Shown piece by piece: positions 54,525-63,054 of a DNA stretch of 64,000 bases. Source of the stretch: Rubrivivax sp. (lineage in GTDB: Bacteria; Pseudomonadota; Gammaproteobacteria; Burkholderiales; Burkholderiaceae); the NCBI GenBank assembly GCA_016790225.1, contig JAEUOZ010000060.1:62001-126000 (forward strand), written 5' to 3'. Within the stretch, counting starts at the first letter, position 1. Each line of letters opens with the position of its first letter. The notes beneath the pieces were generated by a model. The model was not told the origin of the DNA, did no database searches, and saw only the letters and a program-made list of their open reading frames with translations. A program made the position numbers and the translations under genes.

Positions 54525-55064
54525 ATGCACAGCGTTTTGAAGAAGTCGCTACTGGCGGCCGCAGTTCTCTGCGCCACGGGAGCGAATGCAGCAGTCGTCA
54601 ATCTCTTTGAGGATGCTAGTCTTTGGACAACTAGCGGTCCTTTTGGAACCGGGATTTCCAACAAGCAGCTTTCACTTGTCTCGACCAGCGCGCAGGGTTC
54701 CAGTGCCAACGCGATACTGAACATGGCGGCCGGCACCTACCGCTTGTCGCTTCAGACGGCGTTTGCCTTTCCAGGTTCGAGCACATCGCCGTTCAGCATG
54801 AATCTTGGCGGAAGTGTTTTCAGCATTCCGACTCTGGGAACTGGAACGGTCTTCGCAAATCCGTACACGTTCTCGACCGCTGGTGGAGCGACTGGATTCA
54901 ATTTTGCTTTGGGGCAGTCCACCGGTGGTCTTAGCACGGTCATCCTTTCAGTGACCCAAGTCCCCGGCCCGCTGCCGCTGCTGGGTGCCTTGGCCGCCTT
55001 CGGCTGGTCGCGCAAGCTGCGCAAGAAGATTTCCGATTCCAACGCCCAGCCCGCGCTGGCCTGA
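54525..55064 (+). CDS. Secreted protein with PGPLP-type C-terminal sorting signal
   Basis: A 179-residue protein. It has a signal peptide (KKSLLAAAVLCATGANA, cleavage near residue 22). The beta-rich middle has no known domain. The C-terminal region at about 146-171 comprises VPGPLPLLGA, then a hydrophobic stretch and the basic cluster WSRKLRKK. This is a sorting signal of the PEP-CTERM class in the PGPLP variant known with cyanoexosortase-type systems. The exosortase at 51722 is the likely processing enzyme. Start ATG at 54525; a terminator follows. Confidence 0.85.
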   Translation: MHSVLKKSLLAAAVLCATGANAAVVNLFEDASLWTTSGPFGTGISNKQLSLVSTSAQGSSANAILNMAAGTYRLSLQTAFAFPGSSTSPFSMNLGGSVFSIPTLGTGTVFANPYTFSTAGGATGFNFALGQSTGGLSTVILSVTQVPGPLPLLGALAAFGWSRKLRKKISDSNAQPALA

Positions 55065-55147
55065 TTCAGCGTGCAACCCCTCGCGGGTTGCTGCTGATCG
55101 GAGAGTCCACAAGCAGCCACAGGCACTGCGCTTGTGGCTTGGCCTAC

Positions 55148-55179
55148 AAGGCGATCAAGCTCAGCTTGGTCGCCTTTTT
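55148..55179 (+). terminator. Rho-independent terminator after the PGPLP gene
   Basis: A 14-bp stem with one mismatch (AAGGCGATCAAGCT / AGCTTGGTCGCCTT) is followed by five Ts. It lies about 85 bp past the stop codon and separates the gene from the convergent glycosyltransferase. Confidence 0.85.
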
Positions 55180-55339
55180 CGTTTCTGTCTGCTCTTTCTC
55201 TGCTGCCCTTCCGTGCAGCCTGCCGAGTGGCGTTCGCCTGGATTGAGGCCTTGCCATGCGCACCAGCGGTGCAAGACACACAGCCGGCGATTCGCCTGAC
55301 GCCGACACAGCAACCCGGGCAACCCGCCCGATCAATTCA

Positions 55340-56632
55340 TCAGAGCTTGCTGACCCCGAAGGCAGGCCGCCCGGCCGTCGCGCTGGGCCGTGTGCTGGGC
55401 AAACCGCGCTGCATCACATCACACACCTGCCCCAGCAGGCGCGGCCGGCTGAGCTGATGCGTCAGTGCGGCACCGGCGCGCTGGCCCATGGCCTGGAGCG
55501 TGGCTGCATCGGTCAGCAGCATGTTGCGCAGCGCTTCGACGGCGCCATCCACATCGCCGTGGGCAACGTGCCAGCCCGCCTGGTGCTGGTGCACCAGATC
55601 GCCGATGTGGCTGTTGCGCGGGCCCAGGGCCAGGATGGGGCGTGAGACGCCCATGGCGCCGTAGATCTTGCAGGGATGGACGATGCCGACCATGTCGTCG
55701 CCCATGGACACCAGGTGCACATCGGCGGCGGAAAGGCTCTGCTGCAGCGTCTCGCGCGGCTGGTAGGGCAGCGAAACGATGTTGCGCGCGCCGCGGGCGA
55801 TGCGTTCTTCGACATCCTTCTTGGCGCTGCCGCCGCCGATGCACATCAGCAGCAGCCGCGGCTCTTCATCCTGCAGGCGCTCCACCGCATCCAGCAGGGT
55901 CGACAAGGGGTTGGCCGCCGTGTGCAGGCCGCTGTACATCAGCACGAAGCGGCCCTGAGGCACATGCTGCGCCCGAAACGGATTGCCGGCATGCGGCAGG
56001 TTGATCACACGCTCGTCGTGCGGCCACAGGGGCAGCAGCGTGATCTTGCGCGCCACCGGTGCCTTGGCTGCGATACGGTCGGCCATGAAACGATCCAGCG
56101 CCACGATGTCACTGGCGCGGCGCAGGATGGCCTGATTGAAGGCATCAAACAGCCGAACCGGCCAGGCCTTGGCCGGCAAGACCTTCATCACCACCAGCTG
56201 GTCCGGGTTCAAGTCCATCACCCAGAATTTCACCGGCACTCTGCGCAGCAGGCTGACGATGGCACCGCCGATGCCGCAGGCCGGCGGCGAGGTGGAGACC
56301 ATGAGCCCGCACAGGCGCGGCGTGAACAGGCTGTGGAACATGGCCTGCAGCAGGAAGCTGATCTGCGCCAGCAGGCGCATCTTGATCGAGTCCTTACCGA
56401 ATGAGCTCAGCGGCAGGCGGCGGATGTGCACGCCATCCCGCACCTCAGTTGACGGGTAGACGCGGCTCGAATCTTCATACCCGTGCCGCGCGGTGAGCAC
56501 GACCACCTTGTAGCCGCGCCGCACCATTTCAGCGGCCAGATCTGCAAAGTACTGGCCCACGGCAGCGGGATCCGGCACATAGACCTGCGAAATGATGACA
56601 AAGACGGGGGCCTTGCGGGCTGCAGGATTCAT
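55340..56632 (-). CDS. Glycosyltransferase family 4 (WcaI-like)
   Basis: A 430-residue GT-B protein. ISQVYVPDPAAVGQYFADLA at the start and PVKFWVMDLNPDQL in the middle match the colanic-acid WcaI-type group. RFVLMYSGLHTAANPL and GIVHPCKIYGAMGVSRPIL lie in the donor site. It is outside the main operon, on the opposite strand, next to PEP-CTERM genes, and may glycosylate EPS or a sorted protein. Confidence 0.88.
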   Translation of the reverse strand: MNPAARKAPVFVIISQVYVPDPAAVGQYFADLAAEMVRRGYKVVVLTARHGYEDSSRVYPSTEVRDGVHIRRLPLSSFGKDSIKMRLLAQISFLLQAMFHSLFTPRLCGLMVSTSPPACGIGGAIVSLLRRVPVKFWVMDLNPDQLVVMKVLPAKAWPVRLFDAFNQAILRRASDIVALDRFMADRIAAKAPVARKITLLPLWPHDERVINLPHAGNPFRAQHVPQGRFVLMYSGLHTAANPLSTLLDAVERLQDEEPRLLLMCIGGGSAKKDVEERIARGARNIVSLPYQPRETLQQSLSAADVHLVSMGDDMVGIVHPCKIYGAMGVSRPILALGPRNSHIGDLVHQHQAGWHVAHGDVDGAVEALRNMLLTDAATLQAMGQRAGAALTHQLSRPRLLGQVCDVMQRGLPSTRPSATAGRPAFGVSKL

Positions 56633-56826
56633 GCGGCCAACCTGAGTGTTTGTTCTGGGTCTGACAATGGGTCATGGTCGCAGGTGCTTTTGCCGATCGT
56701 CACCCCCCGTCCAAGGGGCATCACGCCTGATGCGTAACGGAATGCCAGATGTGAGCGAGGGCTGGCGTCTTGCGGGAGACTCGCGCCGCACCACCCTCAT
56801 CGCTTCGCTGACTGTTCGCTGCCCCC

Positions 56827-57666
56827 ATGCTGCTCGCCCATCGCATCGTCACCGTCCTGATCTCTCCGCTGGGCACGGCGCTGGTGCTGGGCCTGTTGGC
56901 TGGCCTGCTGGCTTGGTGGTGCCAGCGCCAGGCACGCCGCCAGGCGCCGCAGGGCCGCGCGCGGCTTGCACGCCGCGCAGTCTGGCTGTTGGGCATCAGC
57001 GCGCTGGCGTGGCTGACGCTGTGGTCAACGCCCGGGGCCAGCCAGGTCTTGAGGCGCGGGCTCGAATCTCAATACCCTGCCGTGCCGGTGCAGGCGCTGC
57101 CCAGCGCCGAGGTGATCGTGGTGCTGGGGGGCGGGATCGCGCCGCCCTTGCTGGGTGTGCCGCCTGAGACGCGGCAGGCCAACCTCAACGCTGCAGCTGA
57201 TCGGCTCTGGCATGCTGCGCGCGTCTACCAGGCCGGCAAGGCACCCAAGCTGCTGGCCACCGGTGGCATGGATGAGAAGGTCTACGCGGCCAGCGAGGCC
57301 GAGGCCATGGCGCAGTTTCTGCAGGCGCTGGGCGTGCCCCGATCGGCGATGCTGCTGGAAGGCAGAAGCCGCAACACCGAGCAGAACGCCCAATTCACGA
57401 TGCAGTTGCTGCGCGAACAGAACATCCAGCCCAGGATTCTGCTGGTGACCTCGGCACTGCACATGCCGCGCGCGATGACGATCTTTCAGGCCTATGGGTT
57501 TGAGGCCACGGCCGTGGCGACTGACCACGAAGGCTCTGAAACCACCCACTGGCCCTGGTGGCAGGCCTGGATCCCGGATGCCGATTCGCTGCAGGGCAGC
57601 GCGCGGGCGATGAAGGAGTGGGTTGGCCGCAAGGTCATCCTGATGCGCGGGCCCGTCTCGCGCTGA
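56827..57666 (+). CDS. YdcF/SanA-family membrane protein (DUF218)
   Basis: A 279-residue protein with two N-terminal helices (about 5-32 and 48-66) and a periplasmic DUF218 domain: EVIVVLGGGI at 94-103, LATGGM, LEGRSRNTEQNA and LLVTSALHMPRA. The motifs are those of the YdcF/ElyC group, implicated in envelope polysaccharide metabolism. It is divergent from the WcaI-like gene and common near EPS loci. Confidence 0.9.
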   Translation: MLLAHRIVTVLISPLGTALVLGLLAGLLAWWCQRQARRQAPQGRARLARRAVWLLGISALAWLTLWSTPGASQVLRRGLESQYPAVPVQALPSAEVIVVLGGGIAPPLLGVPPETRQANLNAAADRLWHAARVYQAGKAPKLLATGGMDEKVYAASEAEAMAQFLQALGVPRSAMLLEGRSRNTEQNAQFTMQLLREQNIQPRILLVTSALHMPRAMTIFQAYGFEATAVATDHEGSETTHWPWWQAWIPDADSLQGSARAMKEWVGRKVILMRGPVSR

Positions 57667-57707
57667 GCTGCCTTTCTCCCTGAGTTAGCCCCGCGTTCGC
57701 CCGGAGT

Positions 57708-57740
57708 CGCCCCGCATTCGCCCCGCATTCGCCCCGCATT
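57708..57740. repeat. 11-bp tandem repeat (CGCCCCGCATT), three copies
   Basis: Three perfect copies lie directly after the YdcF-family gene. Imperfect copies (GCCCCGCGTTC and similar) extend to about 57688. Noncoding, just outside the terminator of the PEP-CTERM gene. Confidence 0.9.
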
Positions 57741-57757
57741 CGCCACCAGTTCCCACC

Positions 57758-57788
57758 AAAAGAAAATGCCAGCCGCAAGGGCTGGCAC
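57758..57788 (-). terminator. Rho-independent terminator of the PEP-CTERM gene (minus strand)
   Basis: TGCCAGCC / GGCTGGCA with loop GCAA/TTGC is followed on the minus strand by TTTTCTTTT. It lies 26 bp past the stop of the gene at 57814-58566. Confidence 0.9.
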
Positions 57789-57813
57789 TTTCAAACGGGA
57801 GCGGGAAGCGGTG

Positions 57814-58566
57814 TCAGGCGGCCTGGGCGGCAGCAGCCTGGTTGGCCTTCTGCTGGCGGCGACGCGCGGCAAAGCCGAGGACGCCCAGACCGACGGCAAA
57901 CATCGCGTAGGCGCTGGGCTCAGGCACGGCGGTGACCACGATGTTGTCAACCGCGTAGTAGCCTGCAAAGCCGTAGAGGGCAATGCCCTTCAGCTCCAGG
58001 TTGGGGAGCGGATTGGTGAAGGTATAGATGAAGCCGTTGCCCGGAACCGGTTCGAAGCCGTTCTTGAGGATGTCGAACGTGCCGCCGTTGGTGGGGCCGG
58101 GCAAGCCGAAGGTCTGGCCGGGCGTGCCGAGGGTCGTGCTGTTGAAGGCACCCACATCGATCAGGTTGTTGTTCTTGTCGATCAGCTGAATGCCGATCGG
58201 CAGCGCGCTGCCGCAGCAGATATCGCCGATGAACAGCATCTGCTGCAGCTTGAACGGCAGCGAGGTGTGGCTGATGACCGTCCACTCGTCAAGACCTGTG
58301 AACGCGGACCCGATGTTGACTGCGCCGGCATAGGCCAAGGGCGCAGTCGCTGGGCCCCAGAACCAGGAGCCATTGGTGCCGGCAAGCAAGGGGTTGCCGC
58401 TGGCATTGGTGAAGTTGTAGCCCTTGTAGCCGCCCGGATAGGCCAGGTCAAACCAGCCACCAGCGGGGTTGAGATCTTCGAAATCAAGCGTAACAGTGGC
58501 GGCGGATGCCAGACCGGCTGCGGCAAGGGCAGCGGTGGCAAGGGCCGTGCGGATGAATGTTTTCAC
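57814..58566 (-). CDS. PEP-CTERM sorting-domain protein (VPEP type)
   Basis: A 250-residue secreted protein. Its signal peptide is KTFIRTALATAALAAAGLASA. The beta-rich body begins VTLDFEDLNPAGGW, of the kind often seen in surface proteins. The canonical C-terminal signal at 214-240 starts VPEPSAYAMFAVGLGVLGF and ends ARRRQ, followed by an Ala/Gln tail. It is a substrate for an EpsH/XrtA- or XrtB-type exosortase, which is not seen in this window. Not the PGPLP type of 54525. Confidence 0.92.
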   Translation of the reverse strand: MKTFIRTALATAALAAAGLASAATVTLDFEDLNPAGGWFDLAYPGGYKGYNFTNASGNPLLAGTNGSWFWGPATAPLAYAGAVNIGSAFTGLDEWTVISHTSLPFKLQQMLFIGDICCGSALPIGIQLIDKNNNLIDVGAFNSTTLGTPGQTFGLPGPTNGGTFDILKNGFEPVPGNGFIYTFTNPLPNLELKGIALYGFAGYYAVDNIVVTAVPEPSAYAMFAVGLGVLGFAARRRQQKANQAAAAQAA

Positions 58567-58640
58567 GGGCGCTCCCTAAAGAGGTAGGTATTCAGACCAA
58601 CTCAACAGGGAAGAAGGCTATCAGCACGCCCTCTTGAGGC

Positions 58641-58700
58641 TCCCCCCTCATCTGCGGGTCAGCTTACCTTTGGAAGCGAGGAGCACCCTAACGAGGGTGC
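58641..58700. promoter_or_regulatory. Two CCC/GGG inverted repeats between divergent genes
   Basis: Minus-strand ACCC-N-GGGGGGA at 58641-58659, and a perfect GCACCC-N6-GGGTGC at 58683-58700. They lie between the start of the PEP-CTERM gene (58566) and that of the lipoprotein gene (58755), so one regulator could act on both. Confidence 0.45.
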
Positions 58701-58754
58701 GGAAAACGCCAAGATTCCGGACCCAATGCCACGGGCGGCCACTCACAAGCGTTC

Positions 58755-59837
58755 ATGCGACTTCTCTGCATCACACTGACCAAGCTGCTGTTGCTGCTGC
58801 TGCTGAGCTGCGGCGGTGGCGGCAGCAGCGAACAAGCCACCTCATCGGCTGCTCTGCCGGGGGTCAGCACGGCGGCTCCTGCGGTCTCGTCAACGCCAAC
58901 GGCACCCGCTACGCCGGCCATCAGCACGCCCGCGCCGACGCCAGCCAGCTGGCGAAGCACCGGCACGGTGCCTGGCCTGTGCTGCAACTACACCGCCCTG
59001 GTGCAGCGCGATGCGGGCATCAGCTTCTTCAGCAACGCACGTTCTGTGGCTGACGATGGCCAGCTCTACCGCTACAGCTGCGGCTGGAGCCACGCCGGCA
59101 CGGCGCAGGCGGTGCTGCCGCCGGAGCAGATCACCGATGTCGGTGCGGCCAGCTACAAGGTGCGCACCGTGGCTGTGCGCCACCACGCCAGCACAGGCTG
59201 GGTGGCGGTGTTGCGCGTCGGCCAGGGCTACCCCAGCCCCAGCGGCTATGTCCCGGCGCTGGCCACCAGTGCCGACGGCATCAGCTGGCGCTACCACGGC
59301 AAGCTGCGTGTGGACGGGCGCGTGTGGCCGGGGCAATCTGATTCCAGCGCCTTCATCCTGCAGATGCACAAGCCTTCCACGCTGAACGACCTGCAGCCCT
59401 TCGAGAACCGCTACCTCATCTTCGAGAACAACCTGAGCCTGCCGGGCCTGCGCAAGAAGTTGGTGCTGGCCTACTCCGCCGATGGCGTGGAGTGGCGATT
59501 CTTCCGTGACAGCGCGGGCGAGGTGGTCGATCTCTGGCCTGCTGACGCCGCGCTGCAGGCCGACAGCCCCACCTTCCCCACCGCGGACAGCGTGGGCGGC
59601 GACATCCACGTGCTGGTGGCCGATGCCTGGCACGAGACGGGCTCTCCGACACGCGCGCACCGCCACCTGTGCGCACCGCGCGGCAGCACGGCGCTGAAGT
59701 GGCTGGGCGATGCCGCCACCTGGCGATCCGGCGACAAGGGCCCCCACATCGCCTACGACGCCGCCACGGATACCCTGCGGGCCATCAATGCCGGCCGCGG
59801 CTACGCGCTGGCCGAGGCGTCCCGGCTGTGCCGATAG
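58755..59837 (+). CDS. Secreted lipoprotein of unknown function
   Basis: A 360-residue protein with lipobox LLLLSC (lipid C19). A Gly/Ser/Thr/Pro/Ala-rich linker reaches about residue 65, then a single domain follows. That domain has repeated short beta motifs (SWRYHGKLRVDGR, VEWRFFRDSAG, GDIHVLVADAWHE) suggesting a beta-propeller like those of glycoside hydrolase-family 43 proteins. Several cysteines (about 75, 76, 109, 305, 359) may form disulfides. No catalytic residues assigned. Divergent from a PEP-CTERM gene. Confidence 0.7.
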   Translation: MRLLCITLTKLLLLLLLSCGGGGSSEQATSSAALPGVSTAAPAVSSTPTAPATPAISTPAPTPASWRSTGTVPGLCCNYTALVQRDAGISFFSNARSVADDGQLYRYSCGWSHAGTAQAVLPPEQITDVGAASYKVRTVAVRHHASTGWVAVLRVGQGYPSPSGYVPALATSADGISWRYHGKLRVDGRVWPGQSDSSAFILQMHKPSTLNDLQPFENRYLIFENNLSLPGLRKKLVLAYSADGVEWRFFRDSAGEVVDLWPADAALQADSPTFPTADSVGGDIHVLVADAWHETGSPTRAHRHLCAPRGSTALKWLGDAATWRSGDKGPHIAYDAATDTLRAINAGRGYALAEASRLCR

Positions 59838-59918
59838 GCTGCACCTGCGGGCTGCTGTGCCAAACGCCGCCCCGCCAGGCTCGCCCGGCGGCTCAGCCAG
59901 CCGGCGCCCAGGGCCTCG

Positions 59919-61043
59919 TCAACTCAGGCGTTTGACGATCACGCTGCCGATCGAGTAGCCGGCGCCGAAGGAGCAGATCACGCCCACATCGCCGGGCTTG
60001 AGATCGGCGCGGTGGTGGTGAAAGGCGATGATCGAGCCGGCGGATGCGGTGTTGGCGTATTCGTCCAGGATCAGCGGCGCCAGTTGCGGCCCCACCTCGC
60101 CGCCGACCAGCTTCTTGATCACCAGCTGGTTCATGCCCAGGTTGGCCTGGTGCAGCCAGAAACGGCGCATCTGCGTGGGCTCGAAGTGCAGATCGTGCAG
60201 ATGGCGCTCGATGTGCTCGGCCGCCATGGGCACGACTTCCTTGAAGACCTTGCGGCCTTCCTGGCGGAAGGTCTTGTCGCGCGCGTCGGGATCGGTGTCT
60301 TCGCAGCGGTTCAGGAAGCCGGCGTTGTTGCGGATGTTGCTGGAGAACTGCGTGACCAGGCGCGTGCCCAGCACCTGCCAGCGCTCGGCAGAGACCGCGT
60401 GATCGGCCGCTTCCACCAGCACCGCGGTGCACACGTCGCCGAAGATGAAGTGGCAATCGCGATCGCGCCACTCCAGGTGCGCCGAGGTGATCTCGGGGTT
60501 GACCACCAGCACGCAGCGCGCGCTGCCGCTGCGGATGGCGTTGGCGGCCTGCTCGATGGCAAAGGTGGCCGAGGAACAGGCCACGTTCATGTCGAAGCCG
60601 TAGCCGCCGGCGCCGATGGCCTGCTGGATCTCGATGGCCATCGCAGGGTAGGCGCGCTGCATGTTGGCGGCGCTGCACAGCACGGCATCCACATCGGCGC
60701 CGCTGCGGCCGGCTGCGGCCAACGCCTCACGCGCGGCGGCCACGGCGATCTCGGCCATCAGCGAAAGCTGCTCGTCGCTGCGCGGCTCGAAGTGCGGCTT
60801 CATGCGCGCGGGATCGAGCACGCCCTGCTTGTCGATCACATAGCGCTGCTTGATGCCCGAGGCCTTCTCGATGAACTCGACGGAAGAGCCCACCATCGGC
60901 TCGATGTCGCCGGCCGCGATGCGCGCCGCGTTCTTCTCGTTCTGCAGCGCGGCATAGGCATTGAAGGCCTCCACCAGCTCGGCATTGGTGATGATGTGCG
61001 GCGGCTTGTACAGGCCGGTTCCGGTGATGACGACGTCTGGCAT
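59919..61043 (-). CDS. FabH-like beta-ketoacyl-ACP synthase
   Basis: A 374-residue thiolase-fold enzyme with the full Cys-His-Asn triad of KAS III: C156 in NVACSSATF, H298 in WLHQAN and N331 in YANTASAGS. It is longer than E. coli FabH by about 55 residues, with an insert near 28-55 and an FCS-like middle (EDTDPDARDKTFRQ, 248-261). This fits the beta-ketodecanoyl/FabY-type or secondary-metabolism group. It starts a condensation of acyl-CoA or acyl-ACP with malonyl-ACP. I chose the ATG at 61043 five codons inside the frame. Confidence 0.85.
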   Translation of the reverse strand: MPDVVITGTGLYKPPHIITNAELVEAFNAYAALQNEKNAARIAAGDIEPMVGSSVEFIEKASGIKQRYVIDKQGVLDPARMKPHFEPRSDEQLSLMAEIAVAAAREALAAAGRSGADVDAVLCSAANMQRAYPAMAIEIQQAIGAGGYGFDMNVACSSATFAIEQAANAIRSGSARCVLVVNPEITSAHLEWRDRDCHFIFGDVCTAVLVEAADHAVSAERWQVLGTRLVTQFSSNIRNNAGFLNRCEDTDPDARDKTFRQEGRKVFKEVVPMAAEHIERHLHDLHFEPTQMRRFWLHQANLGMNQLVIKKLVGGEVGPQLAPLILDEYANTASAGSIIAFHHHRADLKPGDVGVICSFGAGYSIGSVIVKRLS

Positions 61044-61146
61044 GGATGAGCCTTTCATGAAGGCTGCCGGCGCGCGTCGAACACGGCGCCGGCCTGGATC
61101 GGGGGCAAAGGCCGCGGCACCGGAGGCTGGCGCCGCGGCAGCGCGC

Positions 61147-61842
61147 TCACTTGCGGCGCGTGGTCTTGGTCGCGGCGGCGGGCGCGCTGGCGGCGCCCTG
61201 CTTCAGCGCTTCGGACATCCCCAGCAGCACGCCGCTGACCATCGCGGAATAACCTTCGGCCAGCGCCTGCGCCGCGCGGATGCTCGCGGCGCGGCTTTCG
61301 CGCATGCCGCTTTGCATCTGCGTCAGCAGTTGCTCGGTGGCGGCGCTGGCAGTGGTGCCCGATTGGGTGCCGCCAGCCTGCATCTTCTCCAGCACCTGGC
61401 CCCAGGCGCCGGCCACCGGCGCGCCCACGCCATCGGCCGTCTTCTTGAGCACGGAGAACAGCGCGTCCTCCATCTTGTCCAGGTCAGACAGCGCCTTCTT
61501 CAGGTGCTTCTCGCGCAGATCGGCGCCCTGGGCGGCCAGCTGGGCCAGCGCCGTGCGGTGCGCTTCCACGGCCTTGAGCAGCGCGTCATCCATGCCCGTG
61601 ACGGCCTTGTCCAGCAGGGCCTGCGGATCGACACCGGGATTGACGTTCTTGGCGGCGCCCATCGAGGCGGCCTCGGCCACGGTCTTCAGCGCGCCCTTCA
61701 AGTTGCTCATCGTCATCTCACGGCCCTGCAGCGCCTGCAAGGTGGCGGCGCTGACGGCCTCGCGCAGCTGGGCGCTGCCCTGGGACGTGGCGTTCTCGAA
61801 CATCTCGATCAAGGCGGTCTGGTCGAACATGGGCTTGGTCAT
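61147..61842 (-). CDS. Helical, phasin-like protein of unknown function
   Basis: A 231-residue, mostly alpha-helical protein with no signal peptide. Amphipathic repeats (TALIEMFENATSQGSAQLREAV shortened here; KHLKKALSDLDKMEDALFSV; RAAQALAEGYSAMVSG) and a C-terminal Ala/Lys/Arg tail resemble phasins, which coat polyhydroxyalkanoate granules, though I cannot place it in a family. CAGGAG precedes the ATG at 61842. It is upstream of the FabH-like gene on the same strand. Confidence 0.55.
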   Translation of the reverse strand: MTKPMFDQTALIEMFENATSQGSAQLREAVSAATLQALQGREMTMSNLKGALKTVAEAASMGAAKNVNPGVDPQALLDKAVTGMDDALLKAVEAHRTALAQLAAQGADLREKHLKKALSDLDKMEDALFSVLKKTADGVGAPVAGAWGQVLEKMQAGGTQSGTTASAATEQLLTQMQSGMRESRAASIRAAQALAEGYSAMVSGVLLGMSEALKQGAASAPAAATKTTRRK

Positions 61843-61971
61843 GCGGGTCTCCTGAGGTGATGGTGTGGGGTGAATGATCGGCGGTGCCGTCTGCACCACC
61901 CCGGATAATGCACCAGAGCGCCCCCGGCGCCACTTGATGCCACCCCTGATCCCCTTCTGGAGACAAGCCTG

Positions 61972-63054
61972 ATGACCCGCGTCTTCAACTTCAGCGCCGG
62001 CCCCGCCGCGCTGCCCGAACCCGTGCTGCAGACCGCCGCCGCCGAGATGCTGGATTGGCACGGCTCGGGCATGTCGGTGATGGAGATGAGCCATCGCGGC
62101 AAGGAATTCATCGCCATCGCCGCGGAAGCCGAATCGCTGCTGCGCGAGCTGCTGGCCGTGCCGGCCGGGTACAAGGTGCTGTTCATGCAGGGCGGCGCCA
62201 TCGCCGAGAACGCCATCGTCCCGATGAACCTGCTGCGCGGCAAGCGCAGCGCCGATTACATCGACACCGGCGAGTGGAGCAAGAAATCGATCAAGGAGGC
62301 GCAGAAGTACTGCAGCGTCAACGTGGCTGCCAGCGGCAAGGCAGGCGGCTACACCAGCATCCCGCCGCGCGCCGAGTGGAAGCTCGATCCCGAGGCCGCC
62401 TATGTGCACATCTGCAGCAACGAAACCATCGGCGGAGTCGAATTCCACGCCACGCCGGATGTGGGCGATGTGCCGCTGGTGGCCGACATGTCCAGCAACA
62501 TCCTCTCGCGGCCGGTGGACGTGTCCCGCTACGGCCTGATCTACGGCGGCGCGCAGAAGAATGTGGGGCCCTCGGGGCTGACGCTGGTGATCGTGCGCGA
62601 AGACCTGATCGGCCAGCCGCACCCGATGCTGCCCTCGGCCTTCGACTACAAGACCGTGGCGGACAACGAGAGCATGTACAACACGCCGCCCACCTATGCG
62701 ATCTACATCGCCGGGCTGGTGTTCAACTGGATCAAGGCCCAGGGTGGCCTGGTGGCGATGGAAGCCCACAACCGGGCCAAGGCCGCGGTGCTCTACGACT
62801 ACCTGGCCGGCAGCACGTTCTACAGCTGCCCGGTGGCGCCGGATTGCCGCTCGCTGATGAACGTGCCCTTCCGGCTGAAGGACGAGGCGCTGGACGAGGC
62901 CTTCCTGAAGGGCGCCAAGGAGCGCGGCATGGTGCAGCTCAAGGGGCACCGCTCGGTCGGCGGCATGCGCGCCTCGATCTACAACGCGATGCCGATCGAG
63001 GGCGTGCGGGCGCTGGTGGACTGGATGCGCGAATTCGAGGCACGCCATGCCTGA
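61972..63054 (+). CDS. serC: Phosphoserine aminotransferase
   Basis: A 360-residue class-V PLP aminotransferase, normal length. [10 protein letters not shown] at 6-15, [10 protein letters not shown] at 37-46, and the PLP lysine K196 in [11 protein letters not shown] are diagnostic. It converts 3-phosphohydroxypyruvate to phosphoserine. The stop overlaps the serA start by 8 bp, so the two form a serine synthesis pair. Confidence 0.96.
   Translation: MTRVFNFSAGPAALPEPVLQTAAAEMLDWHGSGMSVMEMSHRGKEFIAIAAEAESLLRELLAVPAGYKVLFMQGGAIAENAIVPMNLLRGKRSADYIDTGEWSKKSIKEAQKYCSVNVAASGKAGGYTSIPPRAEWKLDPEAAYVHICSNETIGGVEFHATPDVGDVPLVADMSSNILSRPVDVSRYGLIYGGAQKNVGPSGLTLVIVREDLIGQPHPMLPSAFDYKTVADNESMYNTPPTYAIYIAGLVFNWIKAQGGLVAMEAHNRAKAAVLYDYLAGSTFYSCPVAPDCRSLMNVPFRLKDEALDEAFLKGAKERGMVQLKGHRSVGGMRASIYNAMPIEGVRALVDWMREFEARHA

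Noticed and set aside
57688..57740. CRISPR-like short repeats
   Set aside because: The 11-bp units are directly adjacent with no spacers, so it is a simple tandem repeat.
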